This document shows, in pieces, positions 1 to 7,536 of a DNA stretch of 30,497 bases; the first letter of the stretch is position 1; each line of letters begins with the position of its first letter. The stretch spans positions 10,747 through 41,243 of the forward strand of contig DGEY01000052.1 of the NCBI GenBank assembly GCA_002391385.1, written 5' to 3'. The stretch comes from Firmicutes bacterium UBA3914. GTDB taxonomy: Bacteria; Bacillota; Limnochordia; Darwinibacteriales; Darwinibacteriaceae. The notes under the pieces were generated by a model. The model was given only the letters and a program-made list of their open reading frames with translations, did no database searches and was not told the origin of the DNA. The translations under genes were made by a program, and so were the position numbers.

Positions 1-686
1 TCCAACCACTGCATGGCCTTCACCGGGGCCATGCCCCAGTTGACCGAACAGGTGGAGAGCACTTCCACCAGGGCAAAACCCTGCTTCTGCTGCTGTACTT
101 CGAAGGCCTTTTTGATGGCCCGGCCCGCCTGGAGAATGTGGCGGGGGTTGTGGCTGGAAACCCTGGCCAAATATGCTGCCCCCTCCAAGGCCACCAGCAG
201 CTCGCAGATTCTGATGGGATACCCGGTTTCGTTCACGCTGCGGCCCCGGGGTGAGGTGGCGGTGACTTGACCGGGCAGGGTGGTGGGGGCCATCTGGCCG
301 CTGGTCATGCCGTAGATGGCGTTGTTGATGAAGATCACCGTGATATTCTCCCCCCTGGCCGCGGCATGGACGATCTCCGCCATGCCGATGGACGCCAGGT
401 CGCCATCTCCCTGGTAGGTGAACACGATGCTTTCAGGCAGCACCCGCTTGATGCCGGTGGCCACCGCCGGTGCCCGGCCGTGGGCGGCCTGCTGCATATC
501 GCAGTTGAAATAATCGTAGGCGAATACCGAACAGCCCACGCTGGCGATGCCGATGGTCTGTTCCCGAATATCTAGGGCATCGATGGCTTCCGCCACTAAA
601 CGGTGGATGATTCCATGGGTACAGCCGGGGCAGTAGTGCAGCTGGGCATCGGTCATGGCCTGCGGTTTCTGGAACACTGTCTTCAT
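1..686 (-). CDS. vorA: 2-ketoisovalerate:ferredoxin oxidoreductase beta (TPP) subunit, partial
   Basis: This subunit binds thiamine diphosphate and, with the alpha subunit and ferredoxin, decarboxylates branched-chain 2-oxoacids oxidatively to acyl-CoA, passing electrons to ferredoxin in the cytoplasm. The minus-strand frame is open from the ATG at 686 to the window edge, giving 228 residues; the C-terminus lies outside. Visible motifs are CPGCTHG at residues 19-25 (cluster-ligand type cysteines), GDGD at 93-96 and NN at 121-122, the usual TPP/Mg signature, followed by IYGMTSGQMAPTT. The start overlaps the vorB stop by one base (TAATG), implying translational coupling. A gamma subunit gene is expected just beyond the edge. 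Family membership is clear; VorA rather than a generic 2-oxoacid oxidoreductase is inferred mainly from the VorB partner. Confidence 0.93.
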   Translation of the reverse strand, partial: MKTVFQKPQAMTDAQLHYCPGCTHGIIHRLVAEAIDALDIREQTIGIASVGCSVFAYDYFNCDMQQAAHGRAPAVATGIKRVLPESIVFTYQGDGDLASIGMAEIVHAAARGENITVIFINNAIYGMTSGQMAPTTLPGQVTATSPRGRSVNETGYPIRICELLVALEGAAYLARVSSHNPRHILQAGRAIKKAFEVQQQKQGFALVEVLSTCSVNWGMAPVKAMQWL

Positions 687-1747
687 TAGCTGGCCCTCCC
701 TTCCACAAGCTCCTGGATTTTCGCCAATACATCCTCGGGAGTGGGCACCATGCCGCCCAGGCGCCGGCAGAGGTGAACGGGGCTGCGCCCTTCCACCGCC
801 AGGCGCACATCTTCGATCATCTGGCCGGCACTCATCTCCACGGCCAGGAACTGGCGGCCTGGACCGGCCAGGGCCCGCAGACGCTCTTCCGGGAAGGGGA
901 AGAGGGTGATGGGCCTGAACAAGCCCACCTTAAGGCCTTTTTGCCTGGCTTGTTCCATGGCGGAGCGGGCGATTCTGGCGGAGGTTCCGTAGCCCACCAA
1001 GATGATCTCCGCATCTTCGGTACCCTCTTCTTTCCAGCGCACCTCTTCCCGCTTAATCCGCTCGTATTTCTCCAAAAGCTTTTCCACTTTCTTCTCCAAG
1101 GACTCGGGGATGATATCCAGAGTGTTGACTATATTCCGTTCCCGGCCCTTGGCGCCCGTGGTGGCCCAGGGTTTTTCCACCTCCAGGGGCTGATAGTCTT
1201 CGGGGAACTCCACAGGCTCCATCATCTGGCCGAGGATGCCGTCGCTGAGAATCATCACCGGGTTGCGCCACTTGTCCGCCAGATCAAAGGCCAGGGTCGT
1301 GAGCTCCGCCATCTCCTGGACGCTGCCTGGAGCCAAGACGATCAGGCGGTAGTCGCCGTGGCCTCCCCCTTTTACCGCCTGGAAGTAATCACCCTGGCTG
1401 GGCTGGATGCCGCCCAGTCCCGGGCCGCAGCGCATCACGTTGGCAATCACACAGGGCAGCTCCGCCGCGGCGATATAGGAGATGCCCTCCTGTTTGAGGC
1501 TGATGCCGGGGCTGGAGGATGAAGTCATCACCCGGGCGCCGGCACCGGCTGCGCCGTAGACCATGTTGATGGCGGCAACTTCGCTTTCCGCCTGCAGATA
1601 AACTCCTCCCCGCAGGGGGAGCTGATCGGCCATGTAGCCTGGTACTTCGTTTTGGGGCGTGATGGGATAGCCGAAAAAGGCCTTACACCCAGCCCGGATG
1701 GCCGCCTCGGCCAGGGCCTCATTCCCCTTCATCAGGATCTTGGCCAC
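686..1747 (-). CDS. vorB: 2-ketoisovalerate:ferredoxin oxidoreductase alpha subunit VorB
   Basis: This is the pyrimidine-domain (alpha) subunit of a ferredoxin-dependent 2-oxoacid oxidoreductase, acting on the keto acids of valine, leucine and isoleucine. The protein is about 353 residues, the usual VorB length. It carries GYPITPQNE near residues 26-34, a serine-rich SSSSPGISLKQEG segment, and the GGGHGDYRLIVLAP block I associate with VorB rather than pyruvate oxidoreductases. I chose the GTG at 1747 because AGGAAG lies 7 bases upstream and the protein then begins VAKILMKGNEA, as family members do. An ATG at 1774 would overlap the ferredoxin gene by 23 bases and add an unrelated N-terminus. 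The gap to the ferredoxin stop is 4 bases. Confidence 0.95.
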   Translation of the reverse strand: MAKILMKGNEALAEAAIRAGCKAFFGYPITPQNEVPGYMADQLPLRGGVYLQAESEVAAINMVYGAAGAGARVMTSSSSPGISLKQEGISYIAAAELPCVIANVMRCGPGLGGIQPSQGDYFQAVKGGGHGDYRLIVLAPGSVQEMAELTTLAFDLADKWRNPVMILSDGILGQMMEPVEFPEDYQPLEVEKPWATTGAKGRERNIVNTLDIIPESLEKKVEKLLEKYERIKREEVRWKEEGTEDAEIILVGYGTSARIARSAMEQARQKGLKVGLFRPITLFPFPEERLRALAGPGRQFLAVEMSAGQMIEDVRLAVEGRSPVHLCRRLGGMVPTPEDVLAKIQELVEGRAS

Positions 1748-1751
1748 AGGA

Positions 1752-1976
1752 TCACTTCCTTTCCGGAATTTCACGTTGAATAGTCAGGACTAAATCAGGG
1801 CAGATGACACCGCAGAGGGTACATCCTGTGCATTTCTCCGGTTGGTAGACTTCCACAGGATGGTAGCCCCTGGAATTGATCCGTTCCGCCAACCGCAGAA
1901 CATCATGGGGGCAGGCGCTTATGCACAGGCTGCAGGCCTTGCAGCGCTCTTCGTTAACCAGGACTTGACCGCGCAT
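1752..1976 (-). CDS. vorD: 2x[4Fe-4S] ferredoxin subunit of the 2-oxoacid oxidoreductase
   Basis: A 74-residue ferredoxin-type delta subunit carrying electrons out of the Vor complex. It has two four-cysteine cluster motifs, CKACSLCISACP near the N-terminus and CTGCTLCGVICP in the second half, each with the CxxCxxCxxxCP spacing typical of bacterial two-cluster ferredoxins. A strong ribosome binding site (AAGGGGGTGA) precedes the ATG. It sits 32 bases after buk and 4 bases before vorB, so all these genes look cotranscribed. Its position directly before VorB supports the delta-subunit assignment over a free ferredoxin. Confidence 0.93.
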   Translation of the reverse strand: MRGQVLVNEERCKACSLCISACPHDVLRLAERINSRGYHPVEVYQPEKCTGCTLCGVICPDLVLTIQREIPERK

Positions 1977-2008
1977 GGGTTCACCCCCTTCCGCAGGATC
2001 TTGCGCGT

Positions 2009-3091
2009 TTACACTTCCTCCACGATATAGTCGCGGGCCCTTTCCTCTCCCTGGAGCACCCGCAGGGCGCCCAGGGCCAGGGCTTCCAGTTCGTTTTCAC
2101 CTGGCAGCACCATAACCGGTGCAATGAACTCCACCTTGGGCTTGATCTCCGCCACCAGCTCGGGGGAGTGGGCCAGGCCTCCGGTAAGGATGATCTGATC
2201 CACTTTACCGCAGAGTACCGTACTGATCCTGCCAATTTCCTTGGCGATCTGGTAGCACATGGCTTTGAAGTAGAACTCCGCTTGGCTGTCCCCCTCCTGC
2301 ATGCGGGCGACGATGGCCCGGCTGTCGTTGGTCCCCAGGTGGGCCACAAGACCGGAACGCCCCACAAACTGCTTCATCAGTTCATCCTTGGTCCAGCCGT
2401 GGTCAAAAAAGTAATGGACCAGGGCGTTGGTGGGCAGCGAGCCCACCCGCTCCGGGGAAAAGGGACCCTCCCCCGAGAGGGCCTGGTTCACATCGATCAC
2501 CCTGCCCAGCTGGTGGGCGCCCACGGAGATGCCGCCCCCCAGGTGGGCCACGATCAGGTTGAGCTCTGTATAGGGCCGGCCCAGCAAAGCAGCGGCCTTT
2601 TTAGCGTTGGCCCTTTGGTTTAAGGCGTGGAAGATGGAAATGCGCTCGAGGCTCGGATGGCCGCTGATGCGGGCCACGTCCGCCAGTTCATCCACCACCA
2701 CCGGATCCACGATATAACAGGGGATGTTCAAGCTCCGCCCCAGATCATAGGCGATCAGCCCCGCCAAGTTAGAGGCGTGCCTTCCGTAGCGCTCCGCGGC
2801 CATGTGGCGCACCATGAGCTCGTTGATGCGGTAGGTGCCTCCGGGAATGGGCGCGAGCAGGCCGCCCCTGGCCACGATGGCCGTGAGGTCCGCGAGCTCA
2901 ACTCCGATCTCTTCCAGCCACTCCACGATCACCTGCTGGCGGAACCCTTTCTGTTCCACGATGGTGGCAAAGGGTGCCAGATCCTCGGTGGAATGGTGCA
3001 GGCTGGTGGTGTGGATCTGCTCTGCATCGCGATAGACCGCGAGTTTAGTGCTGGTGGAACCGGTATTGATCACCAGAAGCAAATGCTGCAT
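2009..3091 (-). CDS. buk: butyrate (branched-chain fatty acid) kinase
   Basis: An acetate/butyrate kinase of the ASKHA fold that converts acyl phosphate plus ADP to free acid plus ATP. The 360-residue length is normal for the family. Expected elements are intact: the N-terminal phosphate loop INTGSTSTK (residues 8-16), ARGG with Arg75, VDP with Asp129, HLGGGIS (183-189), GTNDSR (253-258), the adenosine-side ILTGG (301-305), and an acidic ENELEAL segment (332-338). A GGGAGG ribosome binding site precedes the ATG. It follows ptb by 11 bases and precedes vorD, so the likely physiological substrates are isobutyryl-, isovaleryl- or 2-methylbutyryl-phosphate; that substrate choice is inferred from context. 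The degenerate paralogue at 4019-4978 is its closest relative in the window. Confidence 0.94.
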   Translation of the reverse strand: MQHLLLVINTGSTSTKLAVYRDAEQIHTTSLHHSTEDLAPFATIVEQKGFRQQVIVEWLEEIGVELADLTAIVARGGLLAPIPGGTYRINELMVRHMAAERYGRHASNLAGLIAYDLGRSLNIPCYIVDPVVVDELADVARISGHPSLERISIFHALNQRANAKKAAALLGRPYTELNLIVAHLGGGISVGAHQLGRVIDVNQALSGEGPFSPERVGSLPTNALVHYFFDHGWTKDELMKQFVGRSGLVAHLGTNDSRAIVARMQEGDSQAEFYFKAMCYQIAKEIGRISTVLCGKVDQIILTGGLAHSPELVAEIKPKVEFIAPVMVLPGENELEALALGALRVLQGEERARDYIVEEV

Positions 3092-3102
3092 CTTTCTCCT
3101 CC

Positions 3103-4005
3103 CTACTTGCCTTCCAGGGACAGGCAGGCCACCGCGATGGAGTTGAGTTTGGAAGCGGCGCTATCAGCCCGGGAAGTTAGGACGATGGGACACTGGGCGC
3201 CGGTTACGATCCCGGCCACCGACAGGCCGCCCACGTAAACCAGGGCCTTGTAAAGCACGTTGCCCGCGGTGATCTCCGGAACCAGGAAGATATCGGCCTG
3301 CCCCGCCACGGGGCTGCCGATGCCTTTGTGGGCCGCCGCCTCCAGCGAGTAGGCGTTGTCGAAGGCCAGGGGTCCGTCCACGATGGCCGGCTTGGAAAAC
3401 TGCTTTCTATTCCCCATGACCGTGAGCGCGGCAGCATCCAGCGTGTCCTGCATCTGGGGATTCACCGTTTCCACCGAGGCCAGTACCGCCACTTTAGGAT
3501 TGGCCAGGCCGATGGACCAGGCGAACTTGATGGCGTTGTCCAGGATTTGGGCCTTTTGGGTGAGATCAGGCTTGATGTTCATGGCTGCATCGGTGAGCAG
3601 CACCAACCGCCCGGAGGGCAGTTCGAAGATGGTGATGTGGCTGAGCAGGGGTTCTTTGCGGATACCCGTTTCTTTGTTGACCACCGCCCGCAGGATTACG
3701 CTGGTGCCCAGATGCCCTTTCATCAGGATCTGACCCCGGCCCTCCCGGATCAGCCGCACCGCCTCTGCCGCCCCTTCCCCGGGGCTGGAGGCGTCCTGGA
3801 GGGTGAAGCCGTCAAGGGCAACTCCCGCCTCTTGAGCTACCTGCCGCACCTCATCGGGGGGACCGGTGACGATCACTTCTCCCAAAAAACCGCTGTCCAA
3901 AGCCTGTCTACACGCTTCCAGCACTCCCCCGTCCAGGCCCCAGGCCAAAACGAGAACTGCCGGGGAGCGTCCCTTTAGACTTGCCTTCAGTTCTGCAAAT
4001 CCCAT
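3103..4005 (-). CDS. ptb: phosphate butyryltransferase
   Basis: This enzyme transfers an acyl group between CoA and phosphate (acyl-CoA + Pi to acyl-P + CoA), feeding the kinase downstream. The 300-residue protein has the Pta/Ptb fold signatures LMKGHLGTS, LLTDAAMNIKPDL, ASVETVNPQMQDT, a VDGPLAFDNA segment and a C-terminal LTSRADSAASKLNSI motif typical of phosphate acyl/butyryltransferases. I chose the ATG at 4005 because AAGGGG lies 8 bases upstream; a GTG at 4014 is in frame but would overlap that ribosome binding site. It lies between two kinase-family genes, and with VorDBA the set forms a route from 2-oxoacid to acid with substrate-level phosphorylation. Branched-chain preference is inferred. 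Confidence 0.94.
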   Translation of the reverse strand: MGFAELKASLKGRSPAVLVLAWGLDGGVLEACRQALDSGFLGEVIVTGPPDEVRQVAQEAGVALDGFTLQDASSPGEGAAEAVRLIREGRGQILMKGHLGTSVILRAVVNKETGIRKEPLLSHITIFELPSGRLVLLTDAAMNIKPDLTQKAQILDNAIKFAWSIGLANPKVAVLASVETVNPQMQDTLDAAALTVMGNRKQFSKPAIVDGPLAFDNAYSLEAAAHKGIGSPVAGQADIFLVPEITAGNVLYKALVYVGGLSVAGIVTGAQCPIVLTSRADSAASKLNSIAVACLSLEGK

Positions 4006-4018
4006 AATGCACACCCCT

Positions 4019-4978
4019 TCAGCTGAGAATGATGGGTTCTTGATCCAGGATCCTTTTGGCGCCTGCCATCAGGGCAGCCACTCCCTGGTTGCCCGGGTAG
4101 ACCGAGATGGGCGCGATAAAGCCCACCCGCTGGGCCAGCTCGGCCTGGAAGGACGGCAGGCGCATCAGCTCGCCGCTTAAGATCACCGCATCCACCTTGC
4201 CTTCCAGGACGGCAGCGAGGGCGCCGATCTCCTTGGCGATTTGGTAGACCAGGGCCTGCCTGACCAGGTCCGCCTGTTCCCCCTGGAGGTCGAAGAGATC
4301 CTCCAGGCGTTCCAGGCCGAGATAACCGTGGAGGCCTCCATTTTGGTTGAGGGCGTCCAGGACTTCTTCACGTCCTTGGTGCTGGCTGCACAGCTCCAGC
4401 ACACCGTCGAAGGGCAGTCCCCCGCTCTGCCGCAGGGCAAAGGGCCCTTCCTCCAGGCTGGTGAGGCAGTCCACCACCTTGGTGCCCACCACGGCCCCCA
4501 GTTGGTGCACCTCATCCAGGTGGGCAGCAATGAAGCGCCCCTCGCTCTGCGGAAGGCCGCGTTTGGCCGCTTCCTGGCGGGCCAGGAACTTGAAAAGAAA
4601 GTGGTCCGCAGAGCAGGTGCGCCCAAGAGCCGGTGTGCCTGTGACCAGGGCCTGGGGATGGCAGTCAGCCCTGCTGGCGGGGTCGATGAGATACACCGGA
4701 GAGGATAGTCTCTCCGCCAGCAGGGCACAAAACTCCACTCCTTGGTGCGCCGCGGCTGCTTCCGGGTTAAACAGGTAAATGCCGCTGGGCTGGCTGCCCG
4801 GGAGCGTGCCGCTGGTTACGATAAAGTCCACATCATCTGGGGATATTCCGGCTGCCTCCAGCCAGGGAAAGAGCTGCTCAGGGGAAGTGAGAGGAAAAAC
4901 AGCAGTAGTGTATGCCTCCAAGGTTCCCACACCCACGTGCAGAGCTGCGCCGTGGGGGTAGTAGGCCAGAACCGCCAT
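4019..4978 (-). CDS. degenerate butyrate-kinase paralogue, probable pseudokinase
   Basis: This 319-residue protein is recognisably homologous to the neighbouring Buk over its whole length. Shared landmarks include IDP (98-100), a YQIAKEIG helix (245-252), GKVDAVILSGEL (260-271) and FIAPISVYPG (287-296). The catalytic elements are gone: the N-terminal NTGSTSTK is replaced by HVGVGTLE (14-21), ARGG by TSGT, HLGGG by HLDEV (153-157), GTNDSR by GLERLED, and the acidic ENELEAL by NQGVAAL. The frame is open and coding-like, so it is not a decaying pseudogene. It heads the operon, 13 bases before ptb. The start is uncertain: the ATG at 4978 has AAGGGG 7-8 bases upstream, while the ATG at 4984 sits almost on top of it. 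A regulatory or heteromeric partner of Buk is my inference; automated annotation would probably call it butyrate kinase. Confidence 0.85.
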   Translation of the reverse strand: MAVLAYYPHGAALHVGVGTLEAYTTAVFPLTSPEQLFPWLEAAGISPDDVDFIVTSGTLPGSQPSGIYLFNPEAAAAHQGVEFCALLAERLSSPVYLIDPASRADCHPQALVTGTPALGRTCSADHFLFKFLARQEAAKRGLPQSEGRFIAAHLDEVHQLGAVVGTKVVDCLTSLEEGPFALRQSGGLPFDGVLELCSQHQGREEVLDALNQNGGLHGYLGLERLEDLFDLQGEQADLVRQALVYQIAKEIGALAAVLEGKVDAVILSGELMRLPSFQAELAQRVGFIAPISVYPGNQGVAALMAGAKRILDQEPIILS

Positions 4979-5001
4979 GCACATACCCCTTTTCCTATGT
5001 T

Positions 5002-5040
5002 AAGAAAATGAAAAAGCAGGTCTTTCTTTATACCTGCTTT
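5002..5040 (-). terminator. intrinsic terminator after pnp
   Basis: On the minus strand a 9-bp perfect stem (AAAGCAGGT / ACCTGCTTT) with a 10-base A-rich loop is followed by TTCATTTTCTT. It lies 29 bases past the pnp stop and only about 23 bases before the ribosome binding site of the butyrate-kinase paralogue. The stem is not very GC-rich, so efficiency may be moderate. Confidence 0.7.
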
Positions 5041-5056
5041 ATTAGAGTGCTATTAA
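5027..5056 (-). promoter_or_regulatory. candidate promoter of the buk/ptb/vor operon
   Basis: Minus strand: TTAATA (5051-5056) as -35, 18 bases, then TATAAA (5027-5032) as -10. The -10 lies in the loop of the pnp terminator, so a transcript starting about 7 bases later would begin inside the 3' arm and lack the hairpin. This would let terminator and promoter share the same DNA. The -35 matches only 4 of 6 consensus bases. Confidence 0.45.
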
Positions 5057-5068
5057 CTTATTTCTATA

Positions 5069-7180
5069 TTACCCTTTGAATTCCTTCTCTTCGGCAAGGG
5101 CTTCTTTGCGGGAGAGGTTAATTCGTCCCTGGCGGTCAATCTCCAAAACCTTGACCAGAACTTCATCTCCCACCTTGAGCACATCTTCGACTCTCTTCAC
5201 CCGACGGTTCTCCAATTGTGAAATGTGTACCAAACCTTCCTTGCCGGGAAGGATTTCCACAAAGGCGCCGAAGTTCATGATGCGCTTAACGACGCCCAGG
5301 TAGGTCTCACCCACTTCCACGTCTTTGACGTAGCGCTCGATGAGTTGTTGGGCCTTTTTGCCCCCTTCTTCATCGGTGGAGGCGATGTACACCCGCCCAT
5401 CGTCTTCGATGTCGATCTCCACGCCTGTTTTGGCAATGATGTCGCGGATGATCTTGCCCCCAGGTCCAATGACGTCGCGGATCTTATCCACGGGAATCTC
5501 CATGGTGATGATGCGCGGCGCATATTTGGACAGGTCAGGACGGGGCTTGGGGATAACCGCCAGCATTTTGTCGAGGATGAACAATCTGGCTTTGCGGGCC
5601 TGCTCCAGGGCTTCCGCCATGATCAGTTGGGTGACTCCGCTGATCTTGATATCCATCTGGAGAGCGGTAATCCCCCTAGAGGTACCGGCTACCTTGAAGT
5701 CCATATCCCCCAGGGCGTCTTCCAGTCCTTGGATATCGGTGAGAATGGTGTATTTCCCATCCATCATCACCAGACCCATGGCAATGCCAGCCACCGGCTG
5801 CTTAATGGGCACACCGGCATCCATCAAAGCCAAGGTACTGCCGCACACGCTGGCCATGGACGAGGAGCCGTTGGATTCCAAAACCTCGGAAACCAGGCGG
5901 ATGGTGTAGGGGAACTCTTCCTCCTTGGGGATCATGGGGAGCAGCGCGCGTTCCGCCAGGGCACCGTGGCCGATTTCCCTGCGTCCCGGTCCCCGGATGG
6001 GCCGGACTTCTCCTACACTGTAGGGTGGGAAATTGTAGTGGTGGATGTAGCGCTTGCTCTCCTCATCTGTGAGGCTGTCCAGGAGCTGCTCGTCGGATTT
6101 CAGCCCCAAGGTGACTGAGGTGAGCACCTGCGTCTGCCCCCTGGTGAACAGCCCACTTCCGTGAGCCCTGGGCAGCAGACCCACCTGGCAGGTTACGGGA
6201 CGGATTTCCTCTGGACGGCGTCCATCGGGCCGCATCCTGTCTTGGGTGATGGCCCGGCGTACTTCTTCTTTGAGTACCGCATCGAACACCGCGTCGATAA
6301 ACTTGCTTTGTTCTTCGTATTCCTCTTCCCCGAACTCCTCTTGATAGGCTTCGTGGGCACCGCCCCTAACCTCATCCAAGAGCCGTTCCCGTTCCAGCTT
6401 CTCGCTGGCCTTCAGGGCCTGCACCAGCTCTTCATAGACGTGCTCCCGCACCCAGCGGTCCAGATCCAATGCGGGTTGGAAGACAGTCACTTCCGCTTTC
6501 CCTTTGCCGATCTGGGCCCTGATCTCTTCCTGCCAGAGGCAGAGCTCTTTGATGAACTGGTGGCCGAAGGAGATGGCCTCCAAAATCGCCTGCTCCGGAA
6601 CCTCGTTGGCCCCTGCTTCCACCATGGTAACAGCATCCTTGGTACCGGCGATGGTGATCTCCAGGTCCGATTCGGCCTGTTCAGCCAGGGTGGGGTTGAG
6701 CACGAAGCGCCCGTTGACCCGGCCCACTTTCACGCCACCCACGGGGCCGCCAAAGGGGATATCCGATACGTGCAGGGCGGCGCTGGCGCCGATCAGCGCG
6801 GCGATGGTGGGAGAATTGCTCTTGTCCACCGACATGACCGTGGCCACAATGTGCACATCATTGCGGAAGCCCTCTGGAAACAGCGGCCGCAGGGGGCGGT
6901 CGATCATCCGGGCGGACAAAATGGCTTCCTCGCTGGGACGCCCTTCCCTCCTTCCCCAACCGCCGGGGATTCGACCCACAGCGTATTGGCGTTCTTCATA
7001 GTCCACTAACAGTGGGAAAAAGTCGATGCCCGTCCTGGGTTCTTTGCTCATGGTGGCGGTGACCAAGACAACTGTTTCTCCGTAGCGCACCAGCACGGAG
7101 CCGTTGGCCTGCTTGGCTACCCCGCCGAATTCCAGGACTAGGGGTCTCCCGGCTAATTCCCTGCGAAACTCGGTTTGCAT
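5069..7180 (-). CDS. pnp: polyribonucleotide nucleotidyltransferase (PNPase)
   Basis: A phosphorolytic 3'-5' exoribonuclease that degrades RNA to nucleoside diphosphates, acting as a trimer in the cytoplasm. The 703 residues match family length. Two RNase PH domains flank a helical linker. The catalytic IQGLEDALGDMDFKVAGT block carries the metal-binding aspartates. A KH domain (VIGPGGKIIRDI) and a C-terminal S1 domain (GVVKRIMNFGAFVEI) follow. An ideal GGAGGT lies 6 bases upstream of the ATG at 7180. It has its own -10 (7218-7223) behind the rpsO terminator, so it can be expressed apart from rpsO, as in the conserved rpsO-pnp pair of many bacteria. Confidence 0.98.
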   Translation of the reverse strand: MQTEFRRELAGRPLVLEFGGVAKQANGSVLVRYGETVVLVTATMSKEPRTGIDFFPLLVDYEERQYAVGRIPGGWGRREGRPSEEAILSARMIDRPLRPLFPEGFRNDVHIVATVMSVDKSNSPTIAALIGASAALHVSDIPFGGPVGGVKVGRVNGRFVLNPTLAEQAESDLEITIAGTKDAVTMVEAGANEVPEQAILEAISFGHQFIKELCLWQEEIRAQIGKGKAEVTVFQPALDLDRWVREHVYEELVQALKASEKLERERLLDEVRGGAHEAYQEEFGEEEYEEQSKFIDAVFDAVLKEEVRRAITQDRMRPDGRRPEEIRPVTCQVGLLPRAHGSGLFTRGQTQVLTSVTLGLKSDEQLLDSLTDEESKRYIHHYNFPPYSVGEVRPIRGPGRREIGHGALAERALLPMIPKEEEFPYTIRLVSEVLESNGSSSMASVCGSTLALMDAGVPIKQPVAGIAMGLVMMDGKYTILTDIQGLEDALGDMDFKVAGTSRGITALQMDIKISGVTQLIMAEALEQARKARLFILDKMLAVIPKPRPDLSKYAPRIITMEIPVDKIRDVIGPGGKIIRDIIAKTGVEIDIEDDGRVYIASTDEEGGKKAQQLIERYVKDVEVGETYLGVVKRIMNFGAFVEILPGKEGLVHISQLENRRVKRVEDVLKVGDEVLVKVLEIDRQGRINLSRKEALAEEKEFKG

Positions 7181-7217
7181 AATCTAACCTCCATTTTGAT
7201 TGTTCTCATCTACAGCT

Positions 7218-7223
7218 ATTATA
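7218..7223 (-). promoter_or_regulatory. -10 element of the pnp promoter
   Basis: A perfect TATAAT on the minus strand, about 38 bases upstream of the pnp start and just after the rpsO terminator. At 16-18 base spacing the -35 position falls in the terminator's T-run and 3' arm (CTCTTT-like) and matches consensus poorly, so a second factor or upstream elements may matter. Confidence 0.55.
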
Positions 7224-7236
7224 GCCTGCGCGATTC

Positions 7237-7264
7237 AAAAAAGAGCGGGCGAAGTTACCCGCTC
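7237..7264 (-). terminator. intrinsic terminator of rpsO
   Basis: Minus strand: GAGCGGG, 8-base loop, CCCGCTC, then TTTTTT. The stem begins 5 bases after the rpsO stop codon. A textbook Rho-independent terminator. Confidence 0.9.
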
Positions 7265-7269
7265 GTCTT

Positions 7270-7536
7270 TTACCGACGCAAACCCAGTTCCTCGATAAGA
7301 TTGCGGTAACGTTCGATGTCTTTCTTCATGAGATAGTTCAAAAGACCACGCCGCTGCCCGATCATCTTATAGAGGCCTCTTCTCGAATGATGGTCGTTTT
7401 TGTGGACCTTCAGGTGTTCAGTTAGTTCTTGAATCCTGTGGGTCAAGATGGCTATCTGAACTTCCGGGGAACCCGTATCGCCCTCATGACGACTGAATTT
7501 CTTGATGATCTCCGCTTTAACTTCCTGTGATAGCAC
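7270..7536 (-). CDS. rpsO: 30S ribosomal protein S15
   Basis: A primary binding protein of the 16S rRNA central domain. The 88 residues match the family, with the hallmark segments TGSPEVQIAILTHRI, LKVHKNDHHSRRGL and IERYRNLIEELGLRR. I chose the GTG at 7536 because GGAGGT lies 7 bases upstream and the protein then starts VLSQEVKAEII. The open frame extends to 7644, but the extra 36 residues have no ribosomal-protein character and coincide with the leader. It has its own promoter inside the ribF end and its own terminator. Confidence 0.97.
   Translation of the reverse strand: MLSQEVKAEIIKKFSRHEGDTGSPEVQIAILTHRIQELTEHLKVHKNDHHSRRGLYKMIGQRRGLLNYLMKKDIERYRNLIEELGLRR

Noticed and set aside
433..810. 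A minus-strand frame across the vorB/vorA junction
   Set aside because: It is out of frame with both genes. The true vorA frame starts at 686 and has CPGC and GDGD motifs.
773..1522. A 249-codon plus-strand open frame opposite vorB
   Set aside because: Its translation is compositionally odd (many His, Gln, Gly), has no family motifs or ribosome binding site, and mirrors the third-position GC bias of vorB. The same applies to other long plus-strand frames at 5225-6118, 13340-14614, 20730-21467 and 22803-23732.
4019..4978. Calling the kinase paralogue a frameshifted or decaying pseudogene
   Set aside because: The frame is uninterrupted, well spaced in the operon, has a good ribosome binding site, and its fold-defining segments are preserved.
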